A stretch of 64,000 bases of DNA from Platycnemis pennipes (Eukaryota; Arthropoda; Insecta; Odonata; Platycnemididae): NCBI GenBank assembly GCA_933228895.1, contig OW121847.1:90313656-90377655 (forward strand), written 5' to 3'. The position numbers and the translations under genes are program-made. Numbering within the stretch: position 1 is the first letter of the stretch; every line of letters begins with the position of its first letter. Below the pieces are notes generated by a model. It saw nothing but the letters and a program-made list of their open reading frames with translations, did no database searches and was not told where the DNA came from. This document shows positions 33,000 through 44,984 of the stretch, piece by piece.

Positions 33000-35900
33000 T
33001 TTAGTTTTTGAAGCAATAGTGGTTGTTTGGGGGAGGTAGCCGAGGCCATTTGCGCGATTAAGTATGTATGGATAACTGGGTAGATGTAGGAATATTTCGA
33101 GGAAGCGGGGAATAGTGTAAAGATATCCGGCGGTGGCATAGGCCTGCTGTTACCGAAAGATCCGTGTAAAAGAAAGTTTTAGGTTCAGTTTTGTCAAGAT
33201 ATGAAGTAACGAGAGCAATTGATCATGATTAATTAATATCGAATGTTGTAACTTTGAATAAATACGTTACCTTATTATCTATCTATAATTAAAAATATCG
33301 AATGTTGTTTCTTGTCCGCCCATCCGCCAGTGCATCCATCCTCCCCTTCATCTCGGAAACGATTTGTTCTAGAGAGATGCCGTGAATTTCTCTGTTTCTA
33401 GTATCTTAAGAAAATTAAGAGAGCGCAAAACATTTTTCTTCCATTCACTTAAATTCATTTAATAAATGGCAATAGATTTCTTACATTTATTCTTTATTTA
33501 ACGGACAAGGCTTCAAACATTCTTATTCTTGCCATCATTTTAGGCTCTGCGATCCAGGAATCCTCTAAAATGTGTAATTAATATCAACATTTACTGTTTT
33601 TTCCGGTTCTTTTCCAAACTTTTTCATTTTAATTATTCGTTCGTGGAATCATTCTTTTTCTCACCTTTATTCATAATTCATATTCATCATCCCATTTCGC
33701 CATCATCTTATTTGGTGGAATCATATTGATTCCATGTCTAAATTGATTCCAATTCTTTAAAACTAAGAATTTAATTTCTAAATGCATTATGACGATTAAA
33801 ATAAAAGCCATCTACTTAATTTCTATACCCTAATTTATATTTTACTTCCCAGTACTTCGCAACGTTCCTTATTCACCGCAGCAGGCTCTTTGCACGGAAG
33901 GAAACTGGAAGGATGTTCTTTAAACTAGAATATAGCGTTAAACTTCTGATGTCCTAAGCTGAAAAAAATGTATCATATGCCTCAATATTTCGTGCACGTT
34001 GCATTAGTTTTATAAAAACATTTCTTGGGCCAATATTGAGATAAAAATTGTTATGCGAGGGAAGGTCATCATACTCCCATAAGTACAATGCATTTCAACG
34101 TGAAAACCATTCATTTTCAAAACCATATATCTTCGTTAAATGGTCGATGACAAAGCAATATTCTTACACCTATTGAATGAGAAGCAGTAACTTTGTAATT
34201 CCACATGTATTTATTGGAAACGACGTAGGTTTCGACGTTTCGAAATTTTCAACACAATAATAGTAAGATGGAAATGAATTGTACTTTAAAAAATGCGTCA
34301 AATTGACAGTGCAAAGTCAAAAATCATCACATGGACGCCATAAATGTAGTTAATATGAAACATTTGTACCGGGTTTTAGGAATTCCTAACGGAACAAAAT
34401 GTATTATTACACTCCTTAAAAATTCTCCATTAAGAACATCCGTAATGCCACTGCAATAAATTTATCGGGTATTAACGCACGTACGAATTATACAAGAGGT
34501 CGTAGAAAACGAATCGTTTTATGTCCAGAAGGAGGGAACTAATCCTTACTATTCTGGCTTCGTTTTCACTATAGAGATTACTAAGTAGGTTCTATGAATT
34601 TCATTCATAGGGTAGCATGTACTGTACCCCACCTGTACTTTTTAACCCAATTGGTTTCGCGTAGCCGGAAAGGTTCCAAAAACTATCCTTGGTTTTGTCC
34701 CGGATTTAATTACTGGAAATACTTATGTGCTTACATTGTCATAAATTAGATTTAGAATTCTAAAATAGAATTTGCGTAAACAGTAGCTGCAGTGCACAGG
34801 AGTGGCATCGACCCTTTATCGAAATTTTTAAAAATACCTTCTCTATTTAAAACTTTTTCCCTCCTATTGAATGTCAAAGGGCACCTTCAGCTAGTACAGC
34901 TACAGAGCTGGCTCACTCACTGATAAAAATTCATAGGTATTTCTATGGGGTTAGAGATATGAAATTTCAGGCGAATTTGCTATTCGTTCGATGAGTCAGG
35001 AAACAAGGAAAACCCCGATTTTTTTGCCTACGTTCAAGCCCAGAGAGGATTCCATTTTTTAAATGGGATTAGACGGGGAAAACAAAAATTTCCGTGCATA
35101 GCATCCGTATTTTTCCTCATTAAAATATGAAAATGATTGAGCTGCAAGTGTAAATTTTGTACCAATATGAAGGGGAAGCCTACAATATTTTAGCCTATTC
35201 GTTCGCTTTTCTTTATCAATTGATGAACTGAACATTTGGAACTTTCCGCATAAAATCTAATAATTTTTGAGATTTTTTTGCTTTCGTTGCCTTACGTAGA
35301 TCATAAATTTGTAATACACAGAAGCTAGTACCTCATATCGAGGACAGTCAACTTACGGTACGTGTATTTTCAAGACTTTTAAATGCATGATGTCTTCACC
35401 CTTTATGCTTTGGATTCATAGATGATTACCCTTGCCACTTTCAAATTATAAGTGCCATTTAAATGTTTGAGTGGAGTATTGAACACACGAAGTATAAAAA
35501 TATGATCATTCCGGTTCCTATGTAAAACGCAAGCGTCGTATATCCTTACGTCGCAATGATAGAAGGATGCATATTTTTAGATACCACTGTTGGTAACTAC
35601 ACAATATTTGGTATTATAATTAACGAAAGATTTCATTAAAACATCTTAAGTGAAATTTAATTCAAGGAGACAAATTAAATAACTTATTATATGTAAAAGG
35701 AGACTTATATCGGAGACACCATTATAAATAACGCTTCACCAGACTCTAGTTCAAGTGTTGGAGTATGGGTATTTGGTTATAACTATAAATTGACTTCTAG
35801 CGCTGCTAGAAGTTGCTAGAGGAATCTGCAAACCTCTAGTGCTCATTTACTTGTTCTAGGTACTCTTGAAACCAATCAACTATGAAACCGTATCCCAAAT

Positions 35901-36860
35901 TACTATCAAGCAAAACTGCATACAGGTAAAACCGAAAATTTTTTCATTAAGAGGATCGTATAAATCATTGTCCACCACTCGCATAAAGTGTCTATGCCCT
36001 TCCTCCGGAAATCAGACTCGACAAGCATTTTGAAAGGATGTTATTTATTCGAAAACGGCCATTAGAATTTTCTTTCATTTATGGAAATATGACCGTGAAA
36101 GCCTCAATGAAAGTTAGCCCCTCGAAAGTTGAGGGATGCTTTTGTTGTAAGGTCCTAGATAGAACTAACTGCGAGTACACAAGGGCTTCTGCTAACATTA
36201 ATTCTCATTCCTTCGAGCGTGTTACGAGGCTAGTTCTCTCTCGGATCCTATAAGGGTATTTTTCTAGCTTTTCATCCAAAATTGATAAGATGTGAAGGCA
36301 ACTTATATTAAAGAAATTTAATTCGGAATTAGTGTGCTTTTAGCCAGGGAACTTCTTCAGGTCTGTGAAAAAATCTTACCTCTAACCAAACTATAAGCTT
36401 TCCTAAATTGTGCAAATGACCTCAGCAGTCGGTTCCCTCCCTCGAATAAGTACTAATACTATAAGGAAAAATAATGTCATCAATGACTATTTGAATGCTG
36501 GGATATTAAGAAAGACCACATAAATCAGAAAAATAGCACTATGTCCATCAATATATTCCTGAGAAGAACGTGTTCAACAAGGAAGATGAATTATGTCTTG
36601 AACTCGAAGATGTTAATGCTGATTTTGATGCCTGGAGTGAGAGAAATCAATGGTATTAATGTAAACCAGCAGCCATCAATAAGCACTAGATTTAAGGTGA
36701 CCAGAATATGCATCTTTAAAGGTAGGGAAACTTTACCATTCTTCCCTGGCTCTACATCGCCTAGGGTCCCGTTGCCGGAATTGATCTCAGGTCGAAAATT
36801 ACGTATTTGATGGACATAAATACACACGTATCCATCAATGAAGAATAACCATCAAAATAC
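33000..36860. other. Long AT-rich stretch without recognised genes
   Basis: No transposon ends with TSD, no coding motif and no RNA gene could be supported. The only related piece is a single foldback arm at about 34185-34262 (listed separately). Open frames at 36038-36253 and 36541-36810 lack motifs. Confidence 0.35.
34185..34262 (-). repeat. Solo arm of the foldback/Penelope-tail family
   Basis: Minus-strand sequence with CGTCGAAACCTACGTCG and then ...GGAATTACAAAGTTAC has the same order as foldback arms at 27.0 and 30.9 kb (GAAACC, short spacer, TTACAAAGT). No inverted partner follows. Confidence 0.45.
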
Positions 36861-36869
36861 TTGGAAAGG

Positions 36870-36960
36870 AAATATAAAAATTCACCCGGAGGATTCTCGA
36901 TCCTACGACCTTCACACCGCTACACCATGCTTGTCCAAACGCTGAATTATTTAGCTTCTA
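36870..36960 (-). repeat. tRNA-derived SINE head
   Basis: Minus strand: CATGGTGTAGCGGTGTGAAG (A box) and GGATCGAGAATCC (B-box-like). Similar in style to the other SINE heads in the window. Confidence 0.45.
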
Positions 36961-37264
36961 GCACTCCGTGATGGAACGAAAACCTCAAGATGAGCCCGAA
37001 AGAAAAGCCTCAGGTCGAGAGCGTGAACGTGAATTCCTGCAGTGAATTCCTTCCGCTGGGGCTTTTGTCCCTGTGGTTGATTTGACTCCAGTTTCGCTAG
37101 CCTTGTCGCTTCCACGTCCGATCCTCTTGGCTCTCCGCTACGTAAAACTATTCCAGCAAAGGCCGCAACCAGAACTAGCGAGAGCCTTTAGGATTATGCC
37201 AAACCTTAAACGTTTTTCTCTCCTCCATTCAATGAAATAATGGTGCATGTGGTTGTATAGATAC

Positions 37265-37318
37265 TTTTGAAAGTGATAGTATGTATATTCTATCACTTTC
37301 AAAAGTCGGTCCCCGCGG
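37265..37318. repeat. Perfect short hairpin
   Basis: CTTTTGAAAGTGATAG and CTATCACTTTCAAAAG form a 16-bp perfect stem around about 10 bases. The adjoining GTCGGTCCCC shares GGGGACCGACTTTTGAAAG with 43164-43185, so this is part of a dispersed repeat whose end has been duplicated in inverted form. Confidence 0.7.
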
Positions 37319-37744
37319 TGAACGTTGGCCACTACGTGTTTAGCTGACTTGGAACTTCGGGTATTGCTTATGCCCTCCGCGATGTCCAAATCGACTTATA
37401 CTCACTATTCACAAAGGCTCTCACATAGCCTTCTCCTATTATCCCCGAATTACCCGCTAAACGCGACTCAAAAATCAAGGCGTAGGTTTCCGGATCAGTG
37501 TGTCTCACTCTGACAAGGGGAGTGTCCGAGTTTCGGGTCTAGGATTTTGACGAAATTTGCCAGGCAGGTAGTCCTTGATTAATTATTTTCGAATCACCCC
37601 CCATATAGGATTATATATCCAATAACTTCATCAAAAAACGAGTTTGAAATATTTTATTAATATAAGACTTAAAATTAGTCATTGGTTATAAGTGCAGTTT
37701 GGGTCAGAGTACTGGACTCTGGGTTGGGTACTGGACTCACATTG

Positions 37745-37862
37745 TCGACGTCTCTGGTTCGGTACTCTTTGTCCCCATTTTTTTTTCATCGCAGTTTCGT
37801 TGTCGTACGGCTCTCCCTGGTTTTACATATTTTTAACCTGTTTCCCCGGGATGCATTTTAAA
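37745..37862 (+). repeat. ~110-bp repeat, copy 1
   Basis: Matches 38272-38386 in direct orientation, sharing TCGACGTC-CTGGTTCG, TCCCTGGTTTTAC and CCGGGATGCATTTTAA. GGTTCG suggests SINE ancestry. Confidence 0.65.
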
Positions 37863-38271
37863 TAGTTAATAGATAGTTACGTAATATAAGTAAAATAGTT
37901 AATTAAGTTATTTATCTAAATCACGTAATTAGTACGTGGTGGTCTCGGAAATACGTCCGCACGCCCTGTCGTTTTTTGTGTACGAAATTAGCGGAAGAGC
38001 ATTAGTATGATCGTGATTTTTAATTTCCGTATCTTTGGCCACGCGATCCGACGCACGCACAACATTTGTTCTGATTTGCTTGGTGCCGTGATTGTCCAAC
38101 GCTGTGCTATTTTGGAAAAACTGATCGCAAGAGAAAAAAGAATTTAAACTCTGCAATCATATAATTGTAAGCATCTTCTGAAATGTTCGTATGATTCTAA
38201 CATAGTCATGGAAATTTGCAAACATAAATTCTTCAATATTATTTGTTACCACAGGTATTTTATCAGTTTCC

Positions 38272-38386
38272 AATCGACGTCCCTGGTTCGAGACTCTCTC
38301 CCACCATTTTTTTCATGTCAGTTTCATTGTATTACTTTCCCTGGTTTTACGTATGTTTAACCTGTTTATCCGGGATGCATTTTAAC
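38272..38386 (+). repeat. ~110-bp repeat, copy 2
   Basis: Partner of 37745-37862, located between the two long inverted arms. Confidence 0.65.
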
Positions 38387-38708
38387 TTTATTACGTAAAA
38401 TGTATGCATTCATCATGGGTTAGGCGTTTCCCAGCTGCCGCTCTGCCGACCACCTGAGAATCCCTAGAAAAAACAACATTCATTGCATGCCGGGGAAGTA
38501 CATAACCCTTTATTTCTCATTATCCTCCACGCAAGAAAACAGAAGCTTATCCTCCTTTGCTGCGTAGGTCTCTGTTCATTCATTACGGCTGATTTCAATA
38601 TGATAGTTTAAAATCTGACGCATCAATTTGGCCTTTATCTTTTATTCCTGCACATAGCCCTAAAAAAAACTCTAAATTCCATTCTTCAAGTGCAAAAATT
38701 TCTTTTAG

Positions 38709-38856
38709 CTTTGGGCGTGCGCTTTGGTGGTATAACTTTAAGTGTACATGTTGGTTGATTGAAATCGTCAATAAACCGTTCATCATATAGAGACAGATTC
38801 GTTTGCGCTGCCCAAGAATCAATAAATAGCAGAAACTTATCGTTTTTTACATATGG
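38709..38856 (-). pseudogene. DDE transposase fragment
   Basis: An open minus-strand frame reads KNDKFLLFIDSWAAQTN, then LYDERFIDDFNQPTCTL and KVIPPKRTP. The FLLxIDSWxxQT...CTLKVIPPKxTP pattern is typical of the second half of a DDE transposase core (D of IDSW). It is homologous to the more decayed fragment at 7505-7930. The frame is cut by the long inverted arm on its 5' side and degenerates after KRTP. Superfamily assignment (Tc1/pogo-like) is tentative. Confidence 0.65.
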
Positions 38857-39348
38857 CCGCAGCACTTAAAATAAACTAACTAAAAATACTTGCGGTAACA
38901 AATAATATTGAAGAATTAATGTTTGCAAATTTTCATGACTATGTTAGAATCATACGAACATTTCAGTAGATGCTTGCAATTATATGATTGCAGAGCTTAA
39001 GTTCTTTTTTCTCTTGCGATCAGTTTTTCCAAAAAAAACAGCTTTGGACAATCACGGCACCAGGCAAATCAGTACAAATGTTGTACGTGCGTCGGAACCG
39101 CGTGGCCAAAGATACGGGAATTAAAAATCACGATCACACTTCATGCTCTTCTTGATTCCTCCATCTATGCCCATTCCAATTTGTTATTCGTTACTCCAAC
39201 GTATACCATTTCAATCCAAAGAAGGTTATCAATGCATAACCCATCCTTTAAGTGTACCTATCCTTAATCTCTGCTGTAATGATTTTATTCTTGCCGAGTA
39301 TTTACTTTCAAAAGCTTTTTAGCAATCAAAGATGCAAGTATAAACATG

Positions 39349-40523
39349 GTCTGAACTAGGGATGGGCGATTACGATTAATCGATTATTTTTGTCGATTAA
39401 TCGAAAGTTTGGAATCTATCAATGCAAGATCCGATATCGATTATATCGATATGTATACCCGATTAATTTGACCGATTATTTCGGAATTTTGTGTCCGATG
39501 AAAAAAGGCTAGGGCGGCTTACGTTCGTCTTCAGTTCGAAAATTCAACTGTAGCTGAACTCCGCGCGACGACGCGAAGCTATATAGGCATTAAAGTAGAA
39601 TGCGCATAGCGTAACTACGCGGCACCGCCTTTTGCCGGCCACTCACGTGTCATACGTCAGATTTCGTACGTCATACATAGCCGTGTGTTATTTGCGCTTG
39701 TTATTTTGATAATAAAAGTGGTTACACGTCTACACGATGCTGGACCCACGGCTCAAAACTGCACTTCAAGAGCCCGATCGTTGTAGCCGATGCAATGAGC
39801 ACCGTTGTTGCTGTGAAGGCTAATGCAGATCTTTTCACACTCCGAACGTGATTCAGCACTATCAGCTGACCTCTGTAGCTTTGTTGACACTGAAACAGCA
39901 TAACAGAGAAACCCTTTACAATGAAGATGTCGCTGGTGGGACACCATTTGAGTAACGGTAATTCATCAACCAACTCGTCGTTGACCGCAATTTGAATCCT
40001 TTTTCAGTGTGCAAGTCAATGAAAACTGAATACCCTCACTTATATCAGGTAGCCAGGAAGTACCTGCCATGAGTAGTAACATCAATTCCGCCAGAGAGAC
40101 TCTTCCGCGAGCTGAGACTAATTCAATCTGACCTGAGAAGCCGCCTAACCACTACCCACTTATCAAAATTGCAATTTTTAGCTTCAGTTCCTGTAAACAT
40201 ATGGCAATCTTCCAAAATTTTTATTGATTTAAGGAATATTTCCCGACTCTGATACCTGTCACGCCTCCTGGAGGTATATCTAGATTTTACAATTTGTACT
40301 CATGATAACATTAACCTTATAAAATGTGAAAGCAATTATTGCACGTTATGGAGGGACCATAACCTTGGAAGCTATGTTTTGTATGATGTCATAATCGAAT
40401 AGATTAATTGATACATCGATTAATAAAAGCAATTAATCGTGCGCGATTAATTGGCTGCTTGCAATTAATCGATTTAAAAAATATAGATTAATTTCTTTAT
40501 AATTGCCCATCCCTAGTCTGAAC
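39349..40523 (+). mobile_element. Decayed hAT element with 8-bp TSD
   Basis: The element spans 39357-40515 (1159 bp) between perfect 8-bp repeats GTCTGAAC (39349-39356 and 40516-40523). Ends are TAGGGATGGGC and GCCCATCCCTA, with subterminal CGATTAATCG-type motifs on both sides. The interior keeps two hAT transposase segments on the plus strand (39737-39775 and 40031-40230). Confidence 0.92.
39737..40230 (+). pseudogene. hAT transposase remnants
   Basis: At 39737 the frame reads MLDPRLKTALQE, matching the conserved LDPRFK block of hAT transposases. At 40031-40230 another frame reads YPHLYQVARKYLP, stop, then SIPPERLFRELRLIQSDLRS and RLTTTHLSKLQFLASVP, the hAT C-terminal dimerisation domain (consensus ATSIPSERLFSEAG...RSRL....LSKLLFL). 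The stop at 40070-40072 lies between the YL and TSIP blocks. The sequence between the two blocks is deleted or scrambled. ZBED-type relationship is inferred from the SIPxERLFxE block. Confidence 0.85.
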
Positions 40524-41160
40524 TAAAATTTGTTTTCGATTTCATTACTCTTCATAATTTGTGTTCGCGTCTTTTACTACTGCCAAACTAACATTTATTG
40601 GAGAAGTATTACACCATCACCCTATTTTCTTCGATCATCTTTCTAAGCAATTTTTGCAACTTGCTTAATGAAAATCCTCTTCCTTCACCACAATCTCAAA
40701 AAGAAGCTACTCTTTTATCCTAATTCCTGCATTAGAGTCGACACTGATTTGCCAGTATTTACGCCGGCCTGTCTCTTCATACAGACATGTGCCTCTTGCT
40801 TTTCGAAGAGCTGTTTCGATCTAATTATCAACTAATCTTGTCCCAATCAAAATGAAATGAATTTTATGCTTAACATTTTAACTGCAGTGTTATTGAACTG
40901 GCTAAAGGTGCCTGTTGAAATTCAACAGGAGGGAGAAAAAACTTAAATCGTACAGCATTAAGTTATTTTGAAATTTTGCGTAACAGACTGAAGCTGATCT
41001 TGTTCAGTGCAGCTATCATGGGCGCAAATTCTGGTAGGAATCCTATATTTAATATATTCAAATGTAAACATATCTAATCCTAGTAAATAAATGCATGCTT
41101 TACAACAGTAGGTAAAGAAACCAAGTAGGTTAGAAGGTACAGGAGGGACACACATGGGTG
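40524..41160. other. Unrecognised stretch
   Basis: No feature recognised. Confidence 0.3.
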
Positions 41161-41165
41161 AAAAT

Positions 41166-41275
41166 GAAGCCAGAATGGGAGTGCTTGGGAAGGTTTAGTT
41201 CCCGCCTCCTCTGCACAAAACACCTCGTATCCTCCGACCCCTTATGGAGTTCGTGCGTAATTTAATGCCTGAGAT
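41166..41275 (+). repeat. Dispersed repeat shared with 60961-61065
   Basis: Shares AGCCAGAATG-GGGT-CTTGGGAAG, CACAAA and CCTTATGGAG-type blocks with 60961-61065 in the same order. No termini resolved. Confidence 0.4.
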
Positions 41276-41347
41276 TCACCGAAGTGGTTTTCATAAACGT
41301 CTTTTTGTAATAAAAAATATTTAAGGAAAGTAATAATGAGATTTATT

Positions 41348-41644
41348 CTGTTAGGAGTAGACTAATGGATGAAGGCGATACTTTGTGGAAAATACGAACG
41401 TTAAACATTGTAAATGAAACAAACTTTGTACTTTCCACACAGCTATATATATTCCCCGATCGATTTCAACGACTAAGTGTCATTTTCAAGGAAGAAACTG
41501 AGAAAACAGTCAGCCAAAAACTTGTTTTGTCATTTGGTCCTCTTGAAAATGACGCTTAGTCGTTGAAATCGATCGGGGAATATATAAATCTGTGTGGGAA
41601 GTACAAAGTTTGTTTCATTTACCATGTTTACTGTTAGGAGTAGA
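41348..41644. mobile_element. Miniature foldback element, copy 4, 14-bp TSD
   Basis: The element spans 41362-41630 (269 bp) between perfect 14-bp repeats CTGTTAGGAGTAGA (41348-41361 and 41631-41644). Inverted arms lie at about 41402-41492 and 41541-41630, around a loop of about 48 bases. A one-sided extension of about 40 bp lies at the left (41362-41401) and includes CTTTGTGGAAAATACG. The right arm has CTTGAAAATGACG...GTCGTTGAAATCG, a decayed hammerhead-like core. The open frame 41365-41559 is just the arm read through. Confidence 0.88.
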
Positions 41645-42114
41645 TTATGTTCCTATAACCTGGTACATATTTAACATATTTGACTACAAGCATGGCGTTC
41701 GTTTGATTATTTCTTCTCTTTTTTTCTTCTTCCTCTTCACTTTTATTTTTTCTGTTGTTTTAGCGCTCTTTAGAAGCACCTACACTTATTTTACACGTCT
41801 ATGACATTATGGTGAATGTTTTTCGCGTTTCTTTCCGTGTTCATTTTTTTTCATTCCACGTTAACCCCGTGAAAAACGGCTTGTTCTGGTTGTAGCGCGA
41901 TTAGTCATCCAAATTACACGATTCTGATGATTCAGAACGTGATTCAGAACCGAAGCCGATTACATGAAGTAGAATTTCATATTTGTGCCGAGTAATATGG
42001 CTGAACGTGCTTCGCGAATCTTCCGCGATGCCACTCCTCAGTACCTTTTAACATCATTCCAAAAAAAATGTAGTTCAGGGCATCCCTAAGGAAGAATCGT
42101 CTTTGTTTTTATGC

Positions 42115-42540
42115 GTAGGCAACATTGGCAATGCCCTTAGCAACGCTCGGAAAAGAATCGGAAAAAGTAGTAAATTTTGATTGACATGAAGTGCACACTT
42201 TAGATAAATATGGATGGCAAAGCGTAAAGTAATTGCAAGAAAAAGAATATTTGAAGACTTTTCCGTTAAATAAAGAAAATATTACAGAAATATATTGACA
42301 TTTAAGCATTCAACTGAATGTAAGAAAAGTTTTGCACTCTCTTAGATTCTAATGTGAACGTTTAAAAACTCACAATTGTCACCAGAAATCGAACCCGGAC
42401 CTTTTTAAAAATTGCAATAATTATTTCGGGCCTTTTAGGGTGCTAGAAACAGAATCCATGTATTGCGTTTCTAGCACTGCAGTTTACGGCACCTCTTTAA
42501 ACGGACGGAAGGATGGGTGAACAAGAAATAACATAGAGTA
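42115..42540 (-). repeat. Dispersed repeat with tRNA-like segment, copy 2
   Basis: Related to 27320-27760. Minus strand carries GGGTTCGATTTC (B-box-like) near 42385. The far end has GGACGGAAGGATGGGTGAACAAG. Confidence 0.5.
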
Positions 42541-42544
42541 ACTA

Positions 42545-43230
42545 TTATTACAGATGAAACTGTCAAGAAAAAATAGCGATAATTCTTTTGGCAAATTTGA
42601 TTATCTTTTTTTTAGGATGATTGTAAATAGAATTACTACTATTCAATAATTATTTGGAATTCTTCACCACCGAAGCGGGAAAAACATGATACACAAGGTA
42701 ATCCCAAGATCCATACTTCAATCAATGGCTGGAGATAATTATTGCATTGGCAGTGTTATAGTGTACTTTACACCAGCGTAGTGTAACGCCCGAAATGTTT
42801 AAATACCACCATCTCGACGCGAATACAAACCTATTATTATCTTCATTTGCGTCACACTTGACGGCGACCTATAACCAAACGACTAACCAGGAAATGTTTC
42901 GCTATCTTCCTCGCGTTTGGAACATGGAACTCCCACCTAAACCTGCAAAGGATTCACGGGTTCTTTTGCTGGTGAACCATTTTGGGGATGGGAGTCATGT
43001 GGGCATTCGCGGTCGGAAATCACGAGTGACCTTCTTGGCAGGTGCTTAAAAGTCAAGTTGCCCAAGTTTCATTCGTCAAATTGACTCTCAGTAGGCATGG
43101 AACACATAAGCAATAAGCGAAGTTAGATTTCGGAAAAATACGGATTCGGCCGCGCTCGCCGAGGGGACCGACTTTTGAAAGTGATAATATGTGTACCAGT
43201 ATGTAGCTACATATCTGACTTTGGCGAGTG
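42545..43230. other. Unrecognised stretch
   Basis: The plus frame 42795-43049 (84 residues) has no motif that I recognise. 43160-43190 shares GGGGACCGACTTTTGAAAG with the hairpin at 37.3 kb. Confidence 0.3.
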
Positions 43231-43235
43231 AAAAT

Positions 43236-43345
43236 GTGATCATCATCGCTCGTCAATCCTAAGGTTGGTTCCACGCAGCTCCCCGTTCAATTCTCCCATT
43301 GGCTAACACATTGAGATCCACATTATCCTTTTCAACTCTTCTCGT
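43236..43345 (-). repeat. LINE 3' tail fragment (GATGAT-type)
   Basis: Plus-strand CATCATCGCTCGTCAATCCTA, then GGTTGGTTCCACGCAGCTC and TTGGCTAACAC, match the 3' ends at 56567 and 63225 (CATCATC...TCAGCAATCCTAAGATTGG...GCAGCCCT). The GATGATGATG tail is on the minus strand. Confidence 0.6.
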
Positions 43346-43914
43346 TAACTTTTTCCTCTATTGCTATCTCCGTCTCACCGTCATATCGCCATGTAGGTGG
43401 TATAAATGGTATAAATGTTCAACAGGTAATATAATAATGGAGGACTTTTTCTTGGCTATGGCATTCATGGCTTTGGTTCATTTTTCTCAAGTCGTGTGTC
43501 ATTCAGTTATTTCGAAATAAAGTTCTTTGGAATTCACGGGGAGTGTATTTGCCTCGATCTGGTGAATGGTTAGGAGAGTGAGGAGTATATTGGCTAAGTA
43601 TAGCAAAAAGTAAAAAAAAAAGTATGTTCGACCCTTAGTTTGGTCTGGTCGGTGTCGGTAGAGCTGACCAAATTCTGACTAATCCCAACAGCGAGTGAAA
43701 TTCGCACATCAGGGAAGGGGGCCAATTCCTCTCCCTGTGACGCCTGCGGTTTCTTAGACGGATCTGGTTCCCTTAAAATTACCCAACTTGAGAGTAGAAT
43801 ATTTTATGTACGGGAATAAATTACCATGTAATATTTTGAACGCTGTGACCGACCGGGACAGTAATTTTCATTAGACCGACAAACACAGTAAATGTACTCT
43901 TGGGTATATCTAGA

Positions 43915-43990
43915 ACACGTTAAAAGGCCTCCCCCGGTATTCAAACCAGGGACCCTAGTTAGCCCTACCTACCACGCTCCCCTGTAAGTT
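43915..43990 (-). repeat. tRNA-derived SINE head
   Basis: Minus strand: GAGCGTGGTAGGTAGGGCTA, then CCTGGTTTGAATACCGGGGG (B-box-like GGTTTGAATACC). No paired acceptor stem. Confidence 0.4.
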
Positions 43991-44319
43991 GCAAGACTGG
44001 GGGAATCAAATGTAGGCATTCAATCTGTCTCGGCGTCTTCTCACTTTGGGAGTAAATTCACTTAAAATAATCGTGCAAAGCATATGAGGTAGAGAATGTT
44101 TTTAAGGACTGGAGTATTATAGGGATTCAGCCTCGGACCTCGTCATCGGGATACCCGATCACCAACATAACGAAATTGCATTAATTTTTATTTTAGCTCC
44201 TAAAATAACCTGCTCATCGAGAGAAATTCATGCTTCGAGCTATTTTGTGAGCTATAGTTCTATACTGAGGAGTATTCACCCTTACCGTGAATTACAACAC
44301 AATTCGTCGATCACAGATC

Positions 44320-44700
44320 ATCGCCGTTTTCTATCAGTCCAGCTGTCGTCGACTTTAAGTCCGCGTCCAGCACCGAGTCGTGCGTGTATTAAGTTGGGGG
44401 AGGCGAGTGCGTGGTCTGTCTGGTGCTAGTGCCTCGGAATAGGGCCACGGTCGTTACAGAGAGACGGGGGATTTTTCGTGAAGAGCGAGAGAATCGTTCG
44501 TGAACCGCGAGTCAAATGCGAGTGAAGCATTCGAGTTGTGTGTGCGTAAGAGAAGTCGTGGGTACGGAGGAACGAGAGGGGCCAAAGGTCTCCTCACCCT
44601 TCAAACCCCTCGAAAAAATGCCCTTGAAAACTTGCTAGAGTCGTTTCGGAGGACGGGAGTGTGGAAAAAGGTCCATGGCAGAATATCGTCAATGAATTTC
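44320..44700 (+). other. CpG-rich segment, possible first exon
   Basis: GC content and CpG frequency are clearly above the surroundings, and the short plus-strand frames 44247-44429 and 44500-44703 are open only because of composition. Donor-like TGTGTGCGTAAGAG lies near 44540. A promoter or 5' untranslated exon is possible but nothing specific identifies a gene. Confidence 0.2.
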
Positions 44701-44984
44701 TAGTAGAACTTTGAAGTCATGTATTATGCCAATCTCATTTTGGTAAGAGTTTACTTAACGAGGCGGTACCACTTCACAATTCTCCTTTCAAACTAGTTCC
44801 TTTCCCTCCTCCCAGAAAAGGTTCGGTTACGCCGTCCTCCAGCCCGATCCTTAGCTTCCTTCAGTCATCCTACCCTTCTCCTCCCTCCTGGTGAACCCCT
44901 CCTTCCCATATTCCCACCAAAAACACCATTCCCTGAAAACGATATAAATATTTACCAACCACTGGAAAGCCTTGTATTGTCCCT

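Larger units (their letters stand above)
37994..39151. mobile_element. DNA element with ~260-bp inverted repeats and DDE remains
   Basis: The left arm (37994-38252) is matched in inverse by the right arm (38892-39151) along its length, with sporadic differences (for example GAAATTAAAAATCACGATCA against GGAATTAAAAATCACGATCA). The 640-bp interior holds a direct repeat copy (38272-38386) and a minus-strand DDE fragment (38709-38856). Long inverted repeats around transposase remains suggest a deleted cut-and-paste element. No TSD was found, so a chance inverted duplication remains possible. Confidence 0.6.
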
